DNA from: JAUCQB01 sp964586235
GTDB taxonomy: Bacteria > Planctomycetota > Phycisphaerae > UBA1845 > PWPN01
NCBI GenBank assembly: GCA_964586235.1
Contig: CAZPIO010000015.1
Coordinates: 23,525 to 87,524, forward strand
Direction of reading: 5' to 3'
DNA: 64,000 bases
Shown here: in pieces, positions 53,303-62,210 of the stretch
Layout: each line of letters begins with the position of its first letter
Numbering within the stretch: the first letter of the stretch is position 1
Notes under the pieces: generated by a model
Told to the model about the DNA's origin: nothing
Database searches by the model: none
What the model saw: only the letters and a program-made list of their open reading frames with translations
Program-made: the position numbers and the translations under genes

Positions 53303-54799
53303 TTACGCGAGTTCTTTAAGGAAGACGAACCGCCGGATGCCTTCCGTCAGCACCTGCATCCGTACGCCCTTCTTGACATCCTGATGCTTCATGGCGGCGT
53401 GAAGCTCGTCGACGCTGGTCACGGACTTCCCTCCAACCGCCACGATCACGTCACCGGCGCGGATACCCGCTTTCGCCGCAAGGCTGCCCGGCTTGACTTC
53501 CGTCACCAGTGCGCCCTTGACGTTCTCGTCTTTAAGCTCCCTGGCCTCGTCCCGAGTCAACTCCCGAACGGTGATGCCAAGATCCTCGGACTTGTCGGCC
53601 CCCTTGGCCAACTGCACCTTCCCTTCCAACTCGCCGAGAGCGACCTCCACTGTCTTACGCTTGCCGTCGCGGAACACTTCCAGCTTAACCTCCGTACCCG
53701 GGGGCGTGGCCGCAACGGTGTTTCGCAGATGGTTCATGTCGTCCATCGCCTTGCCGTTCAGCTCGGTGATGATGTCGCCCGACTTCAGGCCCGCCTTGTC
53801 GGCCGGACTGCCCGATGTCACGTCCCCGATCAGCACCCCCTTGGTGCTGTCATAGCCGAACGACCTGGCCAGTTCCTCGGTGAGGTTCTGGATGCTGACA
53901 CCCAGGTAGCCACGTTCGACCTTCCCGTTCTTGATCAGAGCGTCCATGACCGACTTGGCCATGTTGACCGGCACCGCGAAACCGATTCCAACCGAGCCGC
54001 CGCTGCCCGACACGATGGCGGTGTTGATGCCCACGACCTCGCCCCGCAGGTTCACCAGCGGTCCGCCGCTGTTGCCCGGATTGATGGCCGCATCCGTCTG
54101 GATGAAGTCCTCGTAGTCCGAGATCCCGACGTTCGCCCGGCCCGTCGCGCTGATGATCCCCTGCGTCACCGTCTGATCCAGTCCGAACGGGCTGCCGACT
54201 GCCAGAACCCATTCACCGATCCGGACCGAGTCCGAATCGCCGAGGGGAGCGGGCATCAGGTCCTTGGCCTCGATCTTGAGGACCGCAATGTCGGTCTTGT
54301 CATCGGTACCGACCACCTTGGCCTTATAGTCCTTCTTGTCCGAGAGCGTAACCGTCAGTTCGTCCGCATCGCGGACGACATGGGCATTGGTGAGGATGTA
54401 GCCGCCGGCGCTGACAATCACGCCGCTTCCCGTGCCCTGTCGCCTGAATCCTTCTTCCGGCAACGGCTTGCCGTGGAAGCGTTTAAAGAATTCGTCACCG
54501 AAGAATCGGCGGAACATGTCGTCCTGGTCCGGGAGAGTCCGGAATCCACTGGGGGCAGCGATCTGTTTCACCGCCCGGACATTCACCACCGACGGCCGCA
54601 TCGCCTTGGCGACATCCTCGAACACCTTCGAAAGATCAGTGGCGCTGCGGAGTTCCTCGCGCGCCGCCAGGGCCTCCCGCTTCTCAACCGCGCTGCTGGA
54701 CCCGACTAAGTAAAGGATCGATCCCAGCCCGACACATGCCACAACGGCCAGGCTCACAATTCGCGCCAGGGTTCCGCCTCGTCTGAATCTCGATTGCAT
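53303..54799 (-). CDS. DegP/HtrA-type periplasmic serine protease
   Basis: I chose ATG 54799, 9 nt after AAGGAG, giving 498 residues with an uncleaved or cleavable N-terminal helix (IVSLAVVACVGLGSILYLVG). The trypsin-like triad is intact: His in LTNAHVV (about 140), Asp in DKTDIAVL (about 170), Ser in NPGNSGGPL (about 244). Two PDZ domains follow (YLGVSIQNLTEELARSFGYD ...; LGITVRELTRDEARELKDEN ...). It degrades or refolds damaged envelope proteins. The two-component pair just upstream on the same strand could be its regulator, which is inference. Confidence 0.94.
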   Translation of the reverse strand: MQSRFRRGGTLARIVSLAVVACVGLGSILYLVGSSSAVEKREALAAREELRSATDLSKVFEDVAKAMRPSVVNVRAVKQIAAPSGFRTLPDQDDMFRRFFGDEFFKRFHGKPLPEEGFRRQGTGSGVIVSAGGYILTNAHVVRDADELTVTLSDKKDYKAKVVGTDDKTDIAVLKIEAKDLMPAPLGDSDSVRIGEWVLAVGSPFGLDQTVTQGIISATGRANVGISDYEDFIQTDAAINPGNSGGPLVNLRGEVVGINTAIVSGSGGSVGIGFAVPVNMAKSVMDALIKNGKVERGYLGVSIQNLTEELARSFGYDSTKGVLIGDVTSGSPADKAGLKSGDIITELNGKAMDDMNHLRNTVAATPPGTEVKLEVFRDGKRKTVEVALGELEGKVQLAKGADKSEDLGITVRELTRDEARELKDENVKGALVTEVKPGSLAAKAGIRAGDVIVAVGGKSVTSVDELHAAMKHQDVKKGVRMQVLTEGIRRFVFLKELA

Positions 54800-54968
54800 G
54801 GTTCCTGTCTCCTTCGCCATCGTCATTGCGTCTTCCGCAGTATCTCCTTCCCGCGGGCCACACGTTGCGGGTCCGTGCCCCGCCACCATCTCTTCTTGTG
54901 ATACGCCGGGATTCCTGAAACCTTGATGAAATGTGGATTAAAGAGCGCTAATGCGCGCAAGTGGCGGG

Positions 54969-56426
54969 CTATTCGGGGTTTGCCAGCGGGAGCCGGATGA
55001 CGAAATCACAGCCTCGGCCGGGGCGGTTTGCCGCTTGAATCGTGCCCCGGTGCAGTTCCGCAACGCCCCTGGCGATGGCCAGGCCCAGCCCCATACCCTC
55101 GATCACGCTCGCTTCACGAGGTACGCGGAAGAAGGGATCGAACACGCGGTCGAGCAGATGGGCCGGTATCCCCGGGCCCGCGTCGCGAACCGCAATCGTC
55201 GCCTCGGCACCGCGCGCCGCCACCTCAATCTCGACCGCCTTTCCCGTGGGCGAGTGTCGGACGGCGTTGCGGATCAGGTTGGCCACCATCAGGCTGAGTA
55301 ATTCACCATCGCCCAGTACCACCGCGTCGGGCGCATCGGTCACCGGCTGCGCCAGCACCGGGATCAGCCGAACCTGCCGTTGCTCGGCCAGCGGCTGACA
55401 ACGCTGCACTGCATCGGTGACCGCCTCGTTGATCGACACCGGCCCGGCCGACGGGATGGGAAAGCCCGCGTGAGCCCGCGCCAGCGTCAGCAGGCCGTCG
55501 ATAAGCTGCGCGAATCGCCGCATTTCGTCCTCGACGCTGGCGACGAACCGTTCGTGTTCTTCCGCGGAGCGTGTCTGCCGTCTGAGGACCTGGGCCTCGC
55601 CGAGCAGCACCGTGACAGGCGTCTTCAACTCGTGCGCGGCGTTGGCGATGAACTGCTCCTGCGCGCGGAAGGCGGCCTCCAGCCGGTCGAGCATCTGGTT
55701 GATGGTGACGATCATTTCCGAAAGCTCGTCACCTTCGGCCGGAACGGTGATCCTGCGATCGAGCTGCGCGGCGGTCAGCCGCTGCATTTCCCGGGCGGTC
55801 CTGCCGATCGGAGCCAGCGATCGGCGGGCCATCAGCCACGACGCAATGCCCACGGCCAGCATGCCCAGCGGAATCAAGATCAGCACCAGGCGATGAAGCC
55901 GGGCGATGGAGCTGTCGAGCCGGGCCACGCTGACGCCCACCTGCAGGTAATAGGGCACCCGACCCGGCCTGTCGTAGTAGAGGGTGAGCATCCGAATCGG
56001 CTGGCCGGGCCCGACCAGCCTGTCTGCCACGCCGCCGGTCAGCGTCTCCAGCACCGCCGTGCCCGAGCCACGAGTGGCCGCAGCCTCTTCGCTGAGCGGC
56101 AGCACCGCGTCCTTCAGACTCCTCGATCGCTCCAGCACGATGCCGTTGGGCCAACGGAGCTGGAGATACAAGCCCGGGAACTCAAAAGGATTGACCGGCA
56201 GCGGTGGACCTCTGGGCTCGGGCTCGAGCAGGAAGGGCGTTGTCGGGATCGCGATCTCTCCGGCAATGCTCGTCGCGAGCCCCGTCAGCCAATCGTCAAA
56301 ATCCCGCCGAAGGTAGTTCTCGCCCACCGTCAGAACGACGATGCAAACCGCGTTGAGGATCACGCCGAATACGGCCAGGTTCAACACGGTCAGCTTTGAC
56401 CGAAGCGTTACGAAGCGACGCGCCAT
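54969..56426 (-). CDS. Sensor histidine kinase (OmpR-partner, CusS-like)
   Basis: Starting at ATG 56426 (AGGGAAGG upstream) gives 485 residues. Two membrane helices (LTVLNLAVFGVILNAVCIVVLTV; LVLILIPLGMLAVGIASWLMA) enclose a periplasmic sensor of about 130 residues. A HAMP domain follows (RRSLAPIGRTAREMQRL), then the phospho-His box AAHELKTPVTVLLGE and the ATPase boxes NLIRNAVRHSP, DAGPGIP, FDPFFR and GMGLGLAIARG. The pattern fits heavy-metal-sensor-type kinases; the stimulus is unknown. Directly downstream of the response regulator. Confidence 0.94.
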   Translation of the reverse strand: MARRFVTLRSKLTVLNLAVFGVILNAVCIVVLTVGENYLRRDFDDWLTGLATSIAGEIAIPTTPFLLEPEPRGPPLPVNPFEFPGLYLQLRWPNGIVLERSRSLKDAVLPLSEEAAATRGSGTAVLETLTGGVADRLVGPGQPIRMLTLYYDRPGRVPYYLQVGVSVARLDSSIARLHRLVLILIPLGMLAVGIASWLMARRSLAPIGRTAREMQRLTAAQLDRRITVPAEGDELSEMIVTINQMLDRLEAAFRAQEQFIANAAHELKTPVTVLLGEAQVLRRQTRSAEEHERFVASVEDEMRRFAQLIDGLLTLARAHAGFPIPSAGPVSINEAVTDAVQRCQPLAEQRQVRLIPVLAQPVTDAPDAVVLGDGELLSLMVANLIRNAVRHSPTGKAVEIEVAARGAEATIAVRDAGPGIPAHLLDRVFDPFFRVPREASVIEGMGLGLAIARGVAELHRGTIQAANRPGRGCDFVIRLPLANPE

Positions 56427-56452
56427 GGACCTTCCCTGACCCCGCGGGCCGA

Positions 56453-57136
56453 TCAAGCATCGACGCCCGCGGTACTCAGAATATAGCCGGTCCCGACCAC
56501 CGTGTGGATGAGCGGCCGGGTGAAATCCTTGTCGATCTTGCGCCGCAGCATGCTCACGTAAACGTCGATTACGTTGCTGTCAGGGTCGAAATTGATGTCC
56601 CACACGTGCGCCGCAATGGCCGTCCGCGACAGGGCCCGGTTCGGGTGCCGCATGAAGTACTCCAGCAGGGCGAACTCCTTCGGCGTCAACTTGATCTTCT
56701 GGCCGGACCGGGTCACCCTCCGCGTCGCCAGGTCCATCTCGACGTCATCGAACTTGAGAACCGACGCCTCCTGAGCCTGCCCCCGGCGCAACAGGGCCCG
56801 GATCCGGGCCACCAGCTCCTCGAACTCGAACGGCTTGGTCAGGTAGTCGTCAGCCCCGGCATCGAGCCCGGTCACCTTGTCGGCCGTGGTCGACAGCGCG
56901 GTCAGCATCAGAATCGGCGTTTTCACCCCGCGCCGCCTCAGGTTCCGGCAGACCTGCACGCCGTCCAGGTCCGGCAGCATCACGTCCAGGATCACCGCGT
57001 CATACGGCCGGGCCGCGGCCATCTCCTCGCCTTCGTGACCGGTGCGGGCCACATCCACGCCGTAGCCCATCTCCACGAACCCTTGCCGGACGAAACCGGC
57101 CATCTTGGGATTGTCCTCGATCACCAGAAGCTGCAT
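56453..57136 (-). CDS. OmpR/PhoB-family response regulator
   Basis: 227 residues. The receiver domain has the acidic pair in VIEDNPKM, phospho-acceptor Asp in VILDVMLPDLDG (near 51), Thr in MLTAL and Lys in LTKPFEFEEL. The C-terminal winged helix (LTPKEFALLEYFMRHPNRALSRTAI, VDVYVSMLRRKID ... VVGTGYIL) binds DNA. It forms an operon with the kinase, 26 bp apart. Confidence 0.95.
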   Translation of the reverse strand: MQLLVIEDNPKMAGFVRQGFVEMGYGVDVARTGHEGEEMAAARPYDAVILDVMLPDLDGVQVCRNLRRRGVKTPILMLTALSTTADKVTGLDAGADDYLTKPFEFEELVARIRALLRRGQAQEASVLKFDDVEMDLATRRVTRSGQKIKLTPKEFALLEYFMRHPNRALSRTAIAAHVWDINFDPDSNVIDVYVSMLRRKIDKDFTRPLIHTVVGTGYILSTAGVDA

Positions 57137-57213
57137 GGATACTTCTCGCCGGAGCCCGGCATCCCACAGTGGCCCGGGCCTCTATGGTCATTGTAATCGG
57201 TCCCGGAGCGAGG

Positions 57214-57233
57214 CCGGTAGGGTCCGCGCCCGC
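57214..57233. repeat. Second exact copy of the 20-bp GTAG element
   Basis: CCGGTAGGGTCCGCGCCCGC, identical to 46906-46925. The continuation differs (CGGGCCC), giving a 6-bp hairpin GGGTCC/GGGCCC. It lies between the response regulator and purE. Confidence 0.65.
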
Positions 57234-57282
57234 CGGGCCCTGATCCGCTGATTTCCTGCCACCGGGAGAGCGGATACAATGC

Positions 57283-57331
57283 CCCCGGGTGGTCGCTTTG
57301 TCCCAGCGAGCCACCGGGTTCATCCCGGTGG
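57283..57331 (+). promoter_or_regulatory. Possible alternative hairpins in the purE leader
   Basis: CCACCGGG (57311-57318), loop TTCAT, CCCGGTGG (57324-57331) is a perfect hairpin. The upstream CCCGGGTGGTCGCT (from about 57284) can instead pair with AGCGAGCCACCGGG, which includes the left arm of the hairpin. Mutually exclusive folds like these are typical of attenuators. No known riboswitch class recognised. The TACAAT at 57275-57280 may be the -10. Confidence 0.4.
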
Positions 57332-57384
57332 TAGATCAGCGAGCAGGCACGATCCTTTGCCGGCCGCCTCTGGAGCAAAATGAT

Positions 57385-57894
57385 ATGGCCGATGCGACGG
57401 TTGCAATCATCATGGGCAGCGACTCGGACTGGCCGGTGATGGAGGCCTGCTACGAGCAGCTCAAGTCCCTGAAAATCGGAGCGGTTGTCGAGGTAATCTC
57501 CGCTCACCGCACACCCGATCGCCTCCGCGAGTTCGTCACCGCCGCCGAGCAGCACGGCACCAAGGTATTCATCACCGCCGCCGGCATGGCCGCCGCCCTC
57601 CCGGGCGTGGTCGCCGCGCACACCACCGCCCCCGTGATCGGTGTGCCGCTCGCCTCGGGCGCGCTCCAGGGCGTCGACAGCCTGCTGAGCATCGTGCAGA
57701 TGCCGCCCGGCATCCCCGTGGCGACGGTGGCCGTCGGCGCCGCCGGCGCCAGGAACGCCGCCCTGCTGGCCGCCGAAATCCTGGCCCTCGGCGACGACCG
57801 TCTAAAAAAGTCCTTGCTCGATCTGCGCCGCGAGCAGGCCGCCACCGTCGAGAAAAAAGCCCGCAGCCTCAAGGACAAGCTCGCCAGTGGCTGA
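57385..57894 (+). CDS. purE: N5-carboxyaminoimidazole ribonucleotide mutase
   Basis: ATG 57385 with GGAG 9 nt upstream; 169 residues, typical for class I PurE. IIMGSDSDWPVM, EVISAHRTPDRL and AAGMAAALPGVVAAHTTAPVIGVPL are the substrate-binding motifs; the conserved His is in SAHRTP. It converts N5-CAIR to CAIR in purine synthesis. The gene overlaps mtnA by 8 bp; purK is not in the window. Confidence 0.95.
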   Translation: MADATVAIIMGSDSDWPVMEACYEQLKSLKIGAVVEVISAHRTPDRLREFVTAAEQHGTKVFITAAGMAAALPGVVAAHTTAPVIGVPLASGALQGVDSLLSIVQMPPGIPVATVAVGAAGARNAALLAAEILALGDDRLKKSLLDLRREQAATVEKKARSLKDKLASG

Positions 57895-58942
57895 AAACCT
57901 CACACACAGAACAATCGAATGGGTCGGTGGTCTCGACGGCCACGTAGCGATGATCGACCAGACGTTGCTCCCCGGGGAGTTCAGGATCATCGAGTGCCAT
58001 GACGTCCCGACCCTGTGGGAGGCCATCAAGAACCTCCGTGTGCGCGGCGCACCGGCCATCGGCGTCGCCGCAGGCATGGGCGTCGTCCTGGGCATCCGCG
58101 GGGCCAAAACCGAGGCGGCCCTCTACGATGATCTGAAAAAAACGTGCGATTACCTCGCAACCAGCCGCCCCACGGCCGTCAACCTCTTCTGGGCCCTCGA
58201 CCGGATGAAGCGACGAGCCGGACAACTCCACGGCCGGCCGCTCCAGAACATCAAGGAAACCCTGCTGGCTGAGGCCCGCGCGATTCGCGACGAGGATGCC
58301 GCCATGTGCCGGGCGATCGGCGACGCCGGCCAGTCCCTGATCCGCGACGGCGCCGGCGTCCTGACGCACTGCAACGCCGGCGGCCTGGCCACCGCTGAGT
58401 ACGGCACCGCGTTGGCGCTCATGTTCCGGGCCCACGAGCTTGGACGGCAGTTCCGCGTGTACGCCGACGAAACACGGCCGCTGTTGCAGGGCTCGCGCCT
58501 GACAGCCTGGGAACTCTCGCGGGCGAACATCGACGTAACCGTGATCTGCGACAACATGGCCGGCCTGCTCATGGCCCAGGGCAAGATCCAGCTCGTCGTC
58601 ACCGGTGCCGACCGGATCGCCGCCAACGGCGACACCGCCAACAAGATCGGCACCTACTCCGTGGCCGTCCTCGCCAAAGCCCACGGTATCCCCTTCTACG
58701 TCGCCGCGCCAACCTCGACCTTCGACCTGTCCATCCCCGACGGCTCGCACATCCCCATCGAGATCCGCAACGAAGACGAGATCCGCAAGGGCTTCGGCAA
58801 AGCCACCGCGCCCGAGGCCGTCCCCTGCTACAACCCCGCATTCGACGTCACCCCCGCCGAACTCATCCGTGCCGTCATCACCGAGAAAGGCGTCATTCAA
58901 CCGGTCACTCGGGAACGAATCCGCGAAGTCATCATCTCGTAG
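57887..58942 (+). CDS. mtnA: S-methyl-5-thioribose-1-phosphate isomerase
   Basis: 351 residues from a GTG at 57887 (AAGGA upstream, 8-bp overlap with purE). Family motifs are RVRGAPAIGVAAG (phosphate site), THCNAGGLAT with the catalytic Cys, ICDNMAGLLM, and GADRIAANGDTANKIGTY with the catalytic Asp. It isomerises methylthioribose-1-phosphate in methionine salvage. Motif details favour MtnA over ribose-1,5-bisphosphate isomerase. Confidence 0.94.
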   Translation: MAENLTHRTIEWVGGLDGHVAMIDQTLLPGEFRIIECHDVPTLWEAIKNLRVRGAPAIGVAAGMGVVLGIRGAKTEAALYDDLKKTCDYLATSRPTAVNLFWALDRMKRRAGQLHGRPLQNIKETLLAEARAIRDEDAAMCRAIGDAGQSLIRDGAGVLTHCNAGGLATAEYGTALALMFRAHELGRQFRVYADETRPLLQGSRLTAWELSRANIDVTVICDNMAGLLMAQGKIQLVVTGADRIAANGDTANKIGTYSVAVLAKAHGIPFYVAAPTSTFDLSIPDGSHIPIEIRNEDEIRKGFGKATAPEAVPCYNPAFDVTPAELIRAVITEKGVIQPVTRERIREVIIS

Positions 58943-59288
58943 ATCTGGCCATGTGCGCCTTTGTTGGAGGGGTGTCTGACCCGACAAGTCCGGGTGGCCC
59001 AGGTTCTGCTTGAGCCTCGGCTCGCGATTGTGGGGCAGGCGAGAATCACCTCACTCAGCAGGCAGACCCTCCGTGTGCCACTGCTCTGCGAGCAGTGCCG
59101 CTCCGGGGACCCAGGTTCTTCCTGGGCCTGCGCTCGCAATTGCAGTATGCCACGGCAGGGTGACGAACAAAAGCGACCTGCCTGACACTGGGATTCCGGT
59201 CTGCAGCAACGAGGTGGCCGACGCGCATCAGGGCATAGCCCTCTGCCCGACGAGCCACGAAACGGCCGGCCCTCTTTCAGCCCTCCGC
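58943..59288. other. Intergenic region with short repeats and a hairpin
   Basis: No gene. A 33-bp imperfect direct repeat occurs at 58998-59030 and 59110-59142 (CCCAGGTTCT ... CTCGC(G/A)ATTG). Between them CACTGCTC-TGC-GAGCAGTG (59079-59097) is a perfect hairpin. It may be a mobile-element scar or terminator between convergent genes. Confidence 0.5.
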
Positions 59289-60002
59289 TCACTCACGAGG
59301 GGAACTGGCGGGCCTGGTCTTGGGTGTTTCAGCTGGAAAAAGATCCTTCTGAACGAAAATGGCAATGTAGTGGTACGTGCCGGTCATCAACTCGTAACGT
59401 ACCGGGACCCACCCTGCCTCCTCCGCCTCCTGGATCAGCAGGCTCAACGGCCAGGCGTGTTCCTTGCGATCACCGGTAATCGCCGGGTACTTCTCAATGA
59501 TACACACACGGCCGGTGGGCTTGACGACCTTCCGCAGATGCCGCAGATAAGCAACGTGGCCGTCCGCATTCAAGTGATGATAGGTCTTCGAGAGAAAGGC
59601 GAGGTCACATGAATGCTCCGGAAGGCCGGTGCCGTCGGTCTCGCACAGGTAGGGTTTGATCTGCGGCATGTCAAACTTGTCCTCCATCCGGTCGACCAGC
59701 TTCTGGTCCACCTCGGACGCGTAGACCATGCCCGTGGGTCCGACGATCGCGGCCATCCGCTCCGTCCACCATCCGTCACCGGCGCCGATATCCACCACCA
59801 CGTCTCCCGGTCGCAAGTCCAGCTCCCGCAGCACGTAATCGCTCTTCTCACGGTAAGGGTATCCGCCCTTCCCGGTGCAGGCATGCTGGTCTTGACTGAC
59901 CACACGCGTGCCCTGGAATGCCCCGCTGGGGGCCGTGGTGGCGGACTGCACTGCCGGAACCATCAGAGCCGGCATCAACAGCAGATAACGGAAACGATGC
60001 AT
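59289..60002 (-). CDS. Exported SAM-dependent methyltransferase-like protein
   Basis: ATG 60002 sits 7 nt after AAGGAG and starts a signal peptide (MHRFRYLLLMPALMVPAVQS), giving 237 residues. The mature part is a class I methyltransferase: VVVDIGAGDGWWTERMA (68-84), YASEVDQKLVDRME, FLSKTYHHLNADGH, and LRKVVKPTGRVCIIEKYP. SAM is normally cytoplasmic, so an exported enzyme is puzzling. Either the leader is a membrane anchor with cytoplasmic orientation or the protein has another role. Similar signal-bearing methyltransferases are familiar in planctomycetes and relatives. Confidence 0.85.
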   Translation of the reverse strand: MHRFRYLLLMPALMVPAVQSATTAPSGAFQGTRVVSQDQHACTGKGGYPYREKSDYVLRELDLRPGDVVVDIGAGDGWWTERMAAIVGPTGMVYASEVDQKLVDRMEDKFDMPQIKPYLCETDGTGLPEHSCDLAFLSKTYHHLNADGHVAYLRHLRKVVKPTGRVCIIEKYPAITGDRKEHAWPLSLLIQEAEEAGWVPVRYELMTGTYHYIAIFVQKDLFPAETPKTRPASSPRE

Positions 60003-60158
60003 GGGAAAACTCCTTGTTGCCTGAGGCGACTCGCAAGATACGCCGGCCGGACCCGTGTCACAGAGTGCCATGGTGGGCCGGGCGAGGCCATTGTACTCCT
60101 TCCGCGACTGGCATGCAGGAACACACGGCATTCCCAGGCCGCGTCCAACGGGAAGCGC

Positions 60159-60190
60159 TTGACAATCTACTAGATTAGACCTATTCTAAT
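60159..60190 (+). promoter_or_regulatory. Promoter and PerR/Fur-type operator of the 60195 gene
   Basis: TTGACA (60159-60164), 17-bp spacer, TATTCT (60182-60187). The interrupted palindrome ATTAGA-CCTAT-TCTAAT (60174-60190) overlaps the -10. The predicted transcription start falls at about the ATG at 60195, so the mRNA would be leaderless. Autoregulation is inferred. Confidence 0.6.
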
Positions 60191-60194
60191 ACGA

Positions 60195-60593
60195 ATGCAC
60201 GATTTGATGGACATGCTGCGCCAACACGGCATTCAGCCGACCCCGCAGCGCCTTGCGGTGGCCCAGATTGTCCTCAGCCGCGAAAGCCATCCCTCGGCCG
60301 AAGAGGTCTGGACGAAAGTCCGTCGGCGATGCCCGACCATTTCCCGGGCGACCGTCTACAACACCCTCAACTTGTTTGTGAAAAGGGGCTTGCTGAAACT
60401 CCAGGTGCTCAAGGAAGGGATGGCCGTATTTGACGCCGAGGTCGACCCCCACCACCACTTCATCGACGATGAAACCGGCAAGGTCTATGACGTGCCGTGG
60501 GAGATGCTTCGGGTGACAGGCAAGGAGTCACTCCGCAACTTCAATGTTCGCGAGTACCAGGTCGTGCTTCGTGGTCGCCGGCGCAACCCGTGA
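60195..60593 (+). CDS. PerR/Fur-family transcriptional regulator
   Basis: 132 residues, no Shine-Dalgarno; the promoter -10 lies 8 bp before the ATG. Winged-helix motifs: GIQPTPQRLAVAQIV, HPSAEEVW and ISRATVYNTLNLFVKRGLL. The metal-binding DPHHHFIDDETGKVYDV is followed by a C-terminus without the two CxxC zinc motifs. It sits 78 bp before a catalase gene, so a PerR-like peroxide-sensing role is likely. Metal preference cannot be read from the sequence. Confidence 0.9.
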   Translation: MHDLMDMLRQHGIQPTPQRLAVAQIVLSRESHPSAEEVWTKVRRRCPTISRATVYNTLNLFVKRGLLKLQVLKEGMAVFDAEVDPHHHFIDDETGKVYDVPWEMLRVTGKESLRNFNVREYQVVLRGRRRNP

Positions 60594-60671
60594 TTTTTCT
60601 TCGATGGTATCTGGACATTGTCTGAAACAGGAAAGATTCTAGACGCGAACCGATTCAGAAAGGACAAAGCC

Positions 60672-62129
60672 ATGAACGAAAAGAAACTGACCACCGCGAC
60701 CGGAGCACCGGTCCCCGACAACCAGAACGTCCTAACCGCCGGGCCGCGCGGCCCGATGCTGCTGCAGGACGTCTGGTTCCTGGAGAAACTCGCCCACTTC
60801 GACCGCGAGGTCATCCCCGAGCGGCGGATGCACGCCAAGGGCTCGGGGGCCTTCGGAACGTTCACCGTCACCCATGACATCACCCGCTACACCAAGGCGA
60901 AGATCTTCTCCAAGGTCGGCAAGAAGACCGAGCTGTTCGTCCGGTTCTCCACGGTGGCCGGAGAACGCGGGGCGGCGGATGCCGAGCGGGACATCCGCGG
61001 GTTCGCTATCAAGTTCTATACCGAGGAAGGCAACTGGGACCTCGTGGGCAACAACACGCCCGTCTTCTTCCTGCGCGACCCGCTCAAGTTCCCCGACCTC
61101 AACCACGCCGTAAAACGTGACCCCAAGACCAACCTGCGTAGCGCCCGCAACAACTGGGACTTCTGGACGTCGCTTCCCGAGGCGCTGCACCAGGTCACCA
61201 TCACCATGAGCGACCGGGGTATCCCATACTCCTACCGCCACATGAACGGCTACGGCAGCCACACCTACAGCCTGATCAATGCCAAGGGCGAGCGATTCTG
61301 GGTCAAATTTCACCTGAAGACGCAGCAGGGGATCAAGAACCTCACCGACGCCGAGGCCGAGGCGATCATCGGCAAGTGCCGCGAAAGCCATCAGCGCGAT
61401 CTGTTCGAGAGCATTGAGAAGGGCGACTTCCCGAAATGGAACATGCAGATCCAGGTCGTTCCGGAAAAGGACGCCGCCAAGTTCCCGTTCAATCCGTTCG
61501 ACCTCACCAAGGTGTGGCCTCACAAGGATTACCCGCTCATCGACGTGGGCGTGCTCGAGCTGAACAAGAACCCCGAGAACTACTTCGCCGACGTCGAGCA
61601 GGCGGCGTTCAACCCGGCCAACATCGTGCCCGGCATCGGCTTCTCGCCCGACAAGATGCTCCAGGGGCGACTCTTCTCCTACGGCGATGCCCAGCGTTAT
61701 CGCCTGGGCGTCAACCATCACCTGATCCCGGTCAACCGGGCGCGCTGTCCGGTCCACGGCTATCATCGAGACGGCCTGATGCGGGTGGACGGCAACTATG
61801 GCGGCACCCTGGGCTACGAGCCCAACAGCTACGGCGAGTGGCAGGAGCAGCCCGATTTCCGCGAACCGCCGTTGAGCCTCGAGGGCGCGGCCGATCATTG
61901 GAGCCACCGCGCCGACGATGACGACTACTATTCTCAACCCCGCGCTCTGTTCAGGATGATGAGCCCCCAGCAGCAGAAGACCCTGTTTGAGAACACCGCC
62001 CGCGCGATGGGCGATGCACCGCGGGAGATCAAGATTCGGCACATCGGGAACTGCTTGAAGGCCGACCCCGCTTATGGAAAGGGAGTAGCGGACGCGCTGG
62101 GGATCCCGCTGAGCGAGATTGCCCAATAG
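60672..62129 (+). CDS. katA: Haem catalase (monofunctional)
   Basis: 485 residues from ATG 60672 with GAAAGGA upstream, the length of small-subunit (clade 3) catalases. Motifs: FDREVIPERRMHAKG with the catalytic His, VRFSTVAGERGA, NNTPVFFLRDP with the catalytic Asn, and RLFSYGDAQRYRLG with the haem-ligand Tyr. NADPH-region residues (PHKDYPLIDVG) are present. It dismutates H2O2 to water and oxygen. Probably controlled by the adjacent PerR-like regulator, although no clear copy of that operator lies before it. Confidence 0.97.
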   Translation: MNEKKLTTATGAPVPDNQNVLTAGPRGPMLLQDVWFLEKLAHFDREVIPERRMHAKGSGAFGTFTVTHDITRYTKAKIFSKVGKKTELFVRFSTVAGERGAADAERDIRGFAIKFYTEEGNWDLVGNNTPVFFLRDPLKFPDLNHAVKRDPKTNLRSARNNWDFWTSLPEALHQVTITMSDRGIPYSYRHMNGYGSHTYSLINAKGERFWVKFHLKTQQGIKNLTDAEAEAIIGKCRESHQRDLFESIEKGDFPKWNMQIQVVPEKDAAKFPFNPFDLTKVWPHKDYPLIDVGVLELNKNPENYFADVEQAAFNPANIVPGIGFSPDKMLQGRLFSYGDAQRYRLGVNHHLIPVNRARCPVHGYHRDGLMRVDGNYGGTLGYEPNSYGEWQEQPDFREPPLSLEGAADHWSHRADDDDYYSQPRALFRMMSPQQQKTLFENTARAMGDAPREIKIRHIGNCLKADPAYGKGVADALGIPLSEIAQ

Positions 62130-62210
62130 GCCTCGCGAGGGGCCTTCAAGGCCGGCAGGTCCGGGATGCTCCGTTCCTGTCGGGAGAAGGGTGGTCGGCG
62201 GGCCACGGAA

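Noticed and set aside
52838..54709. Plus-strand open frame of 623 codons
   Set aside because: Runs antisense through degP, where triad and PDZ motifs show the minus strand is coding.
57869..58987. Minus-strand open frame of 372 codons
   Set aside because: Opposite mtnA; no motif of its own.
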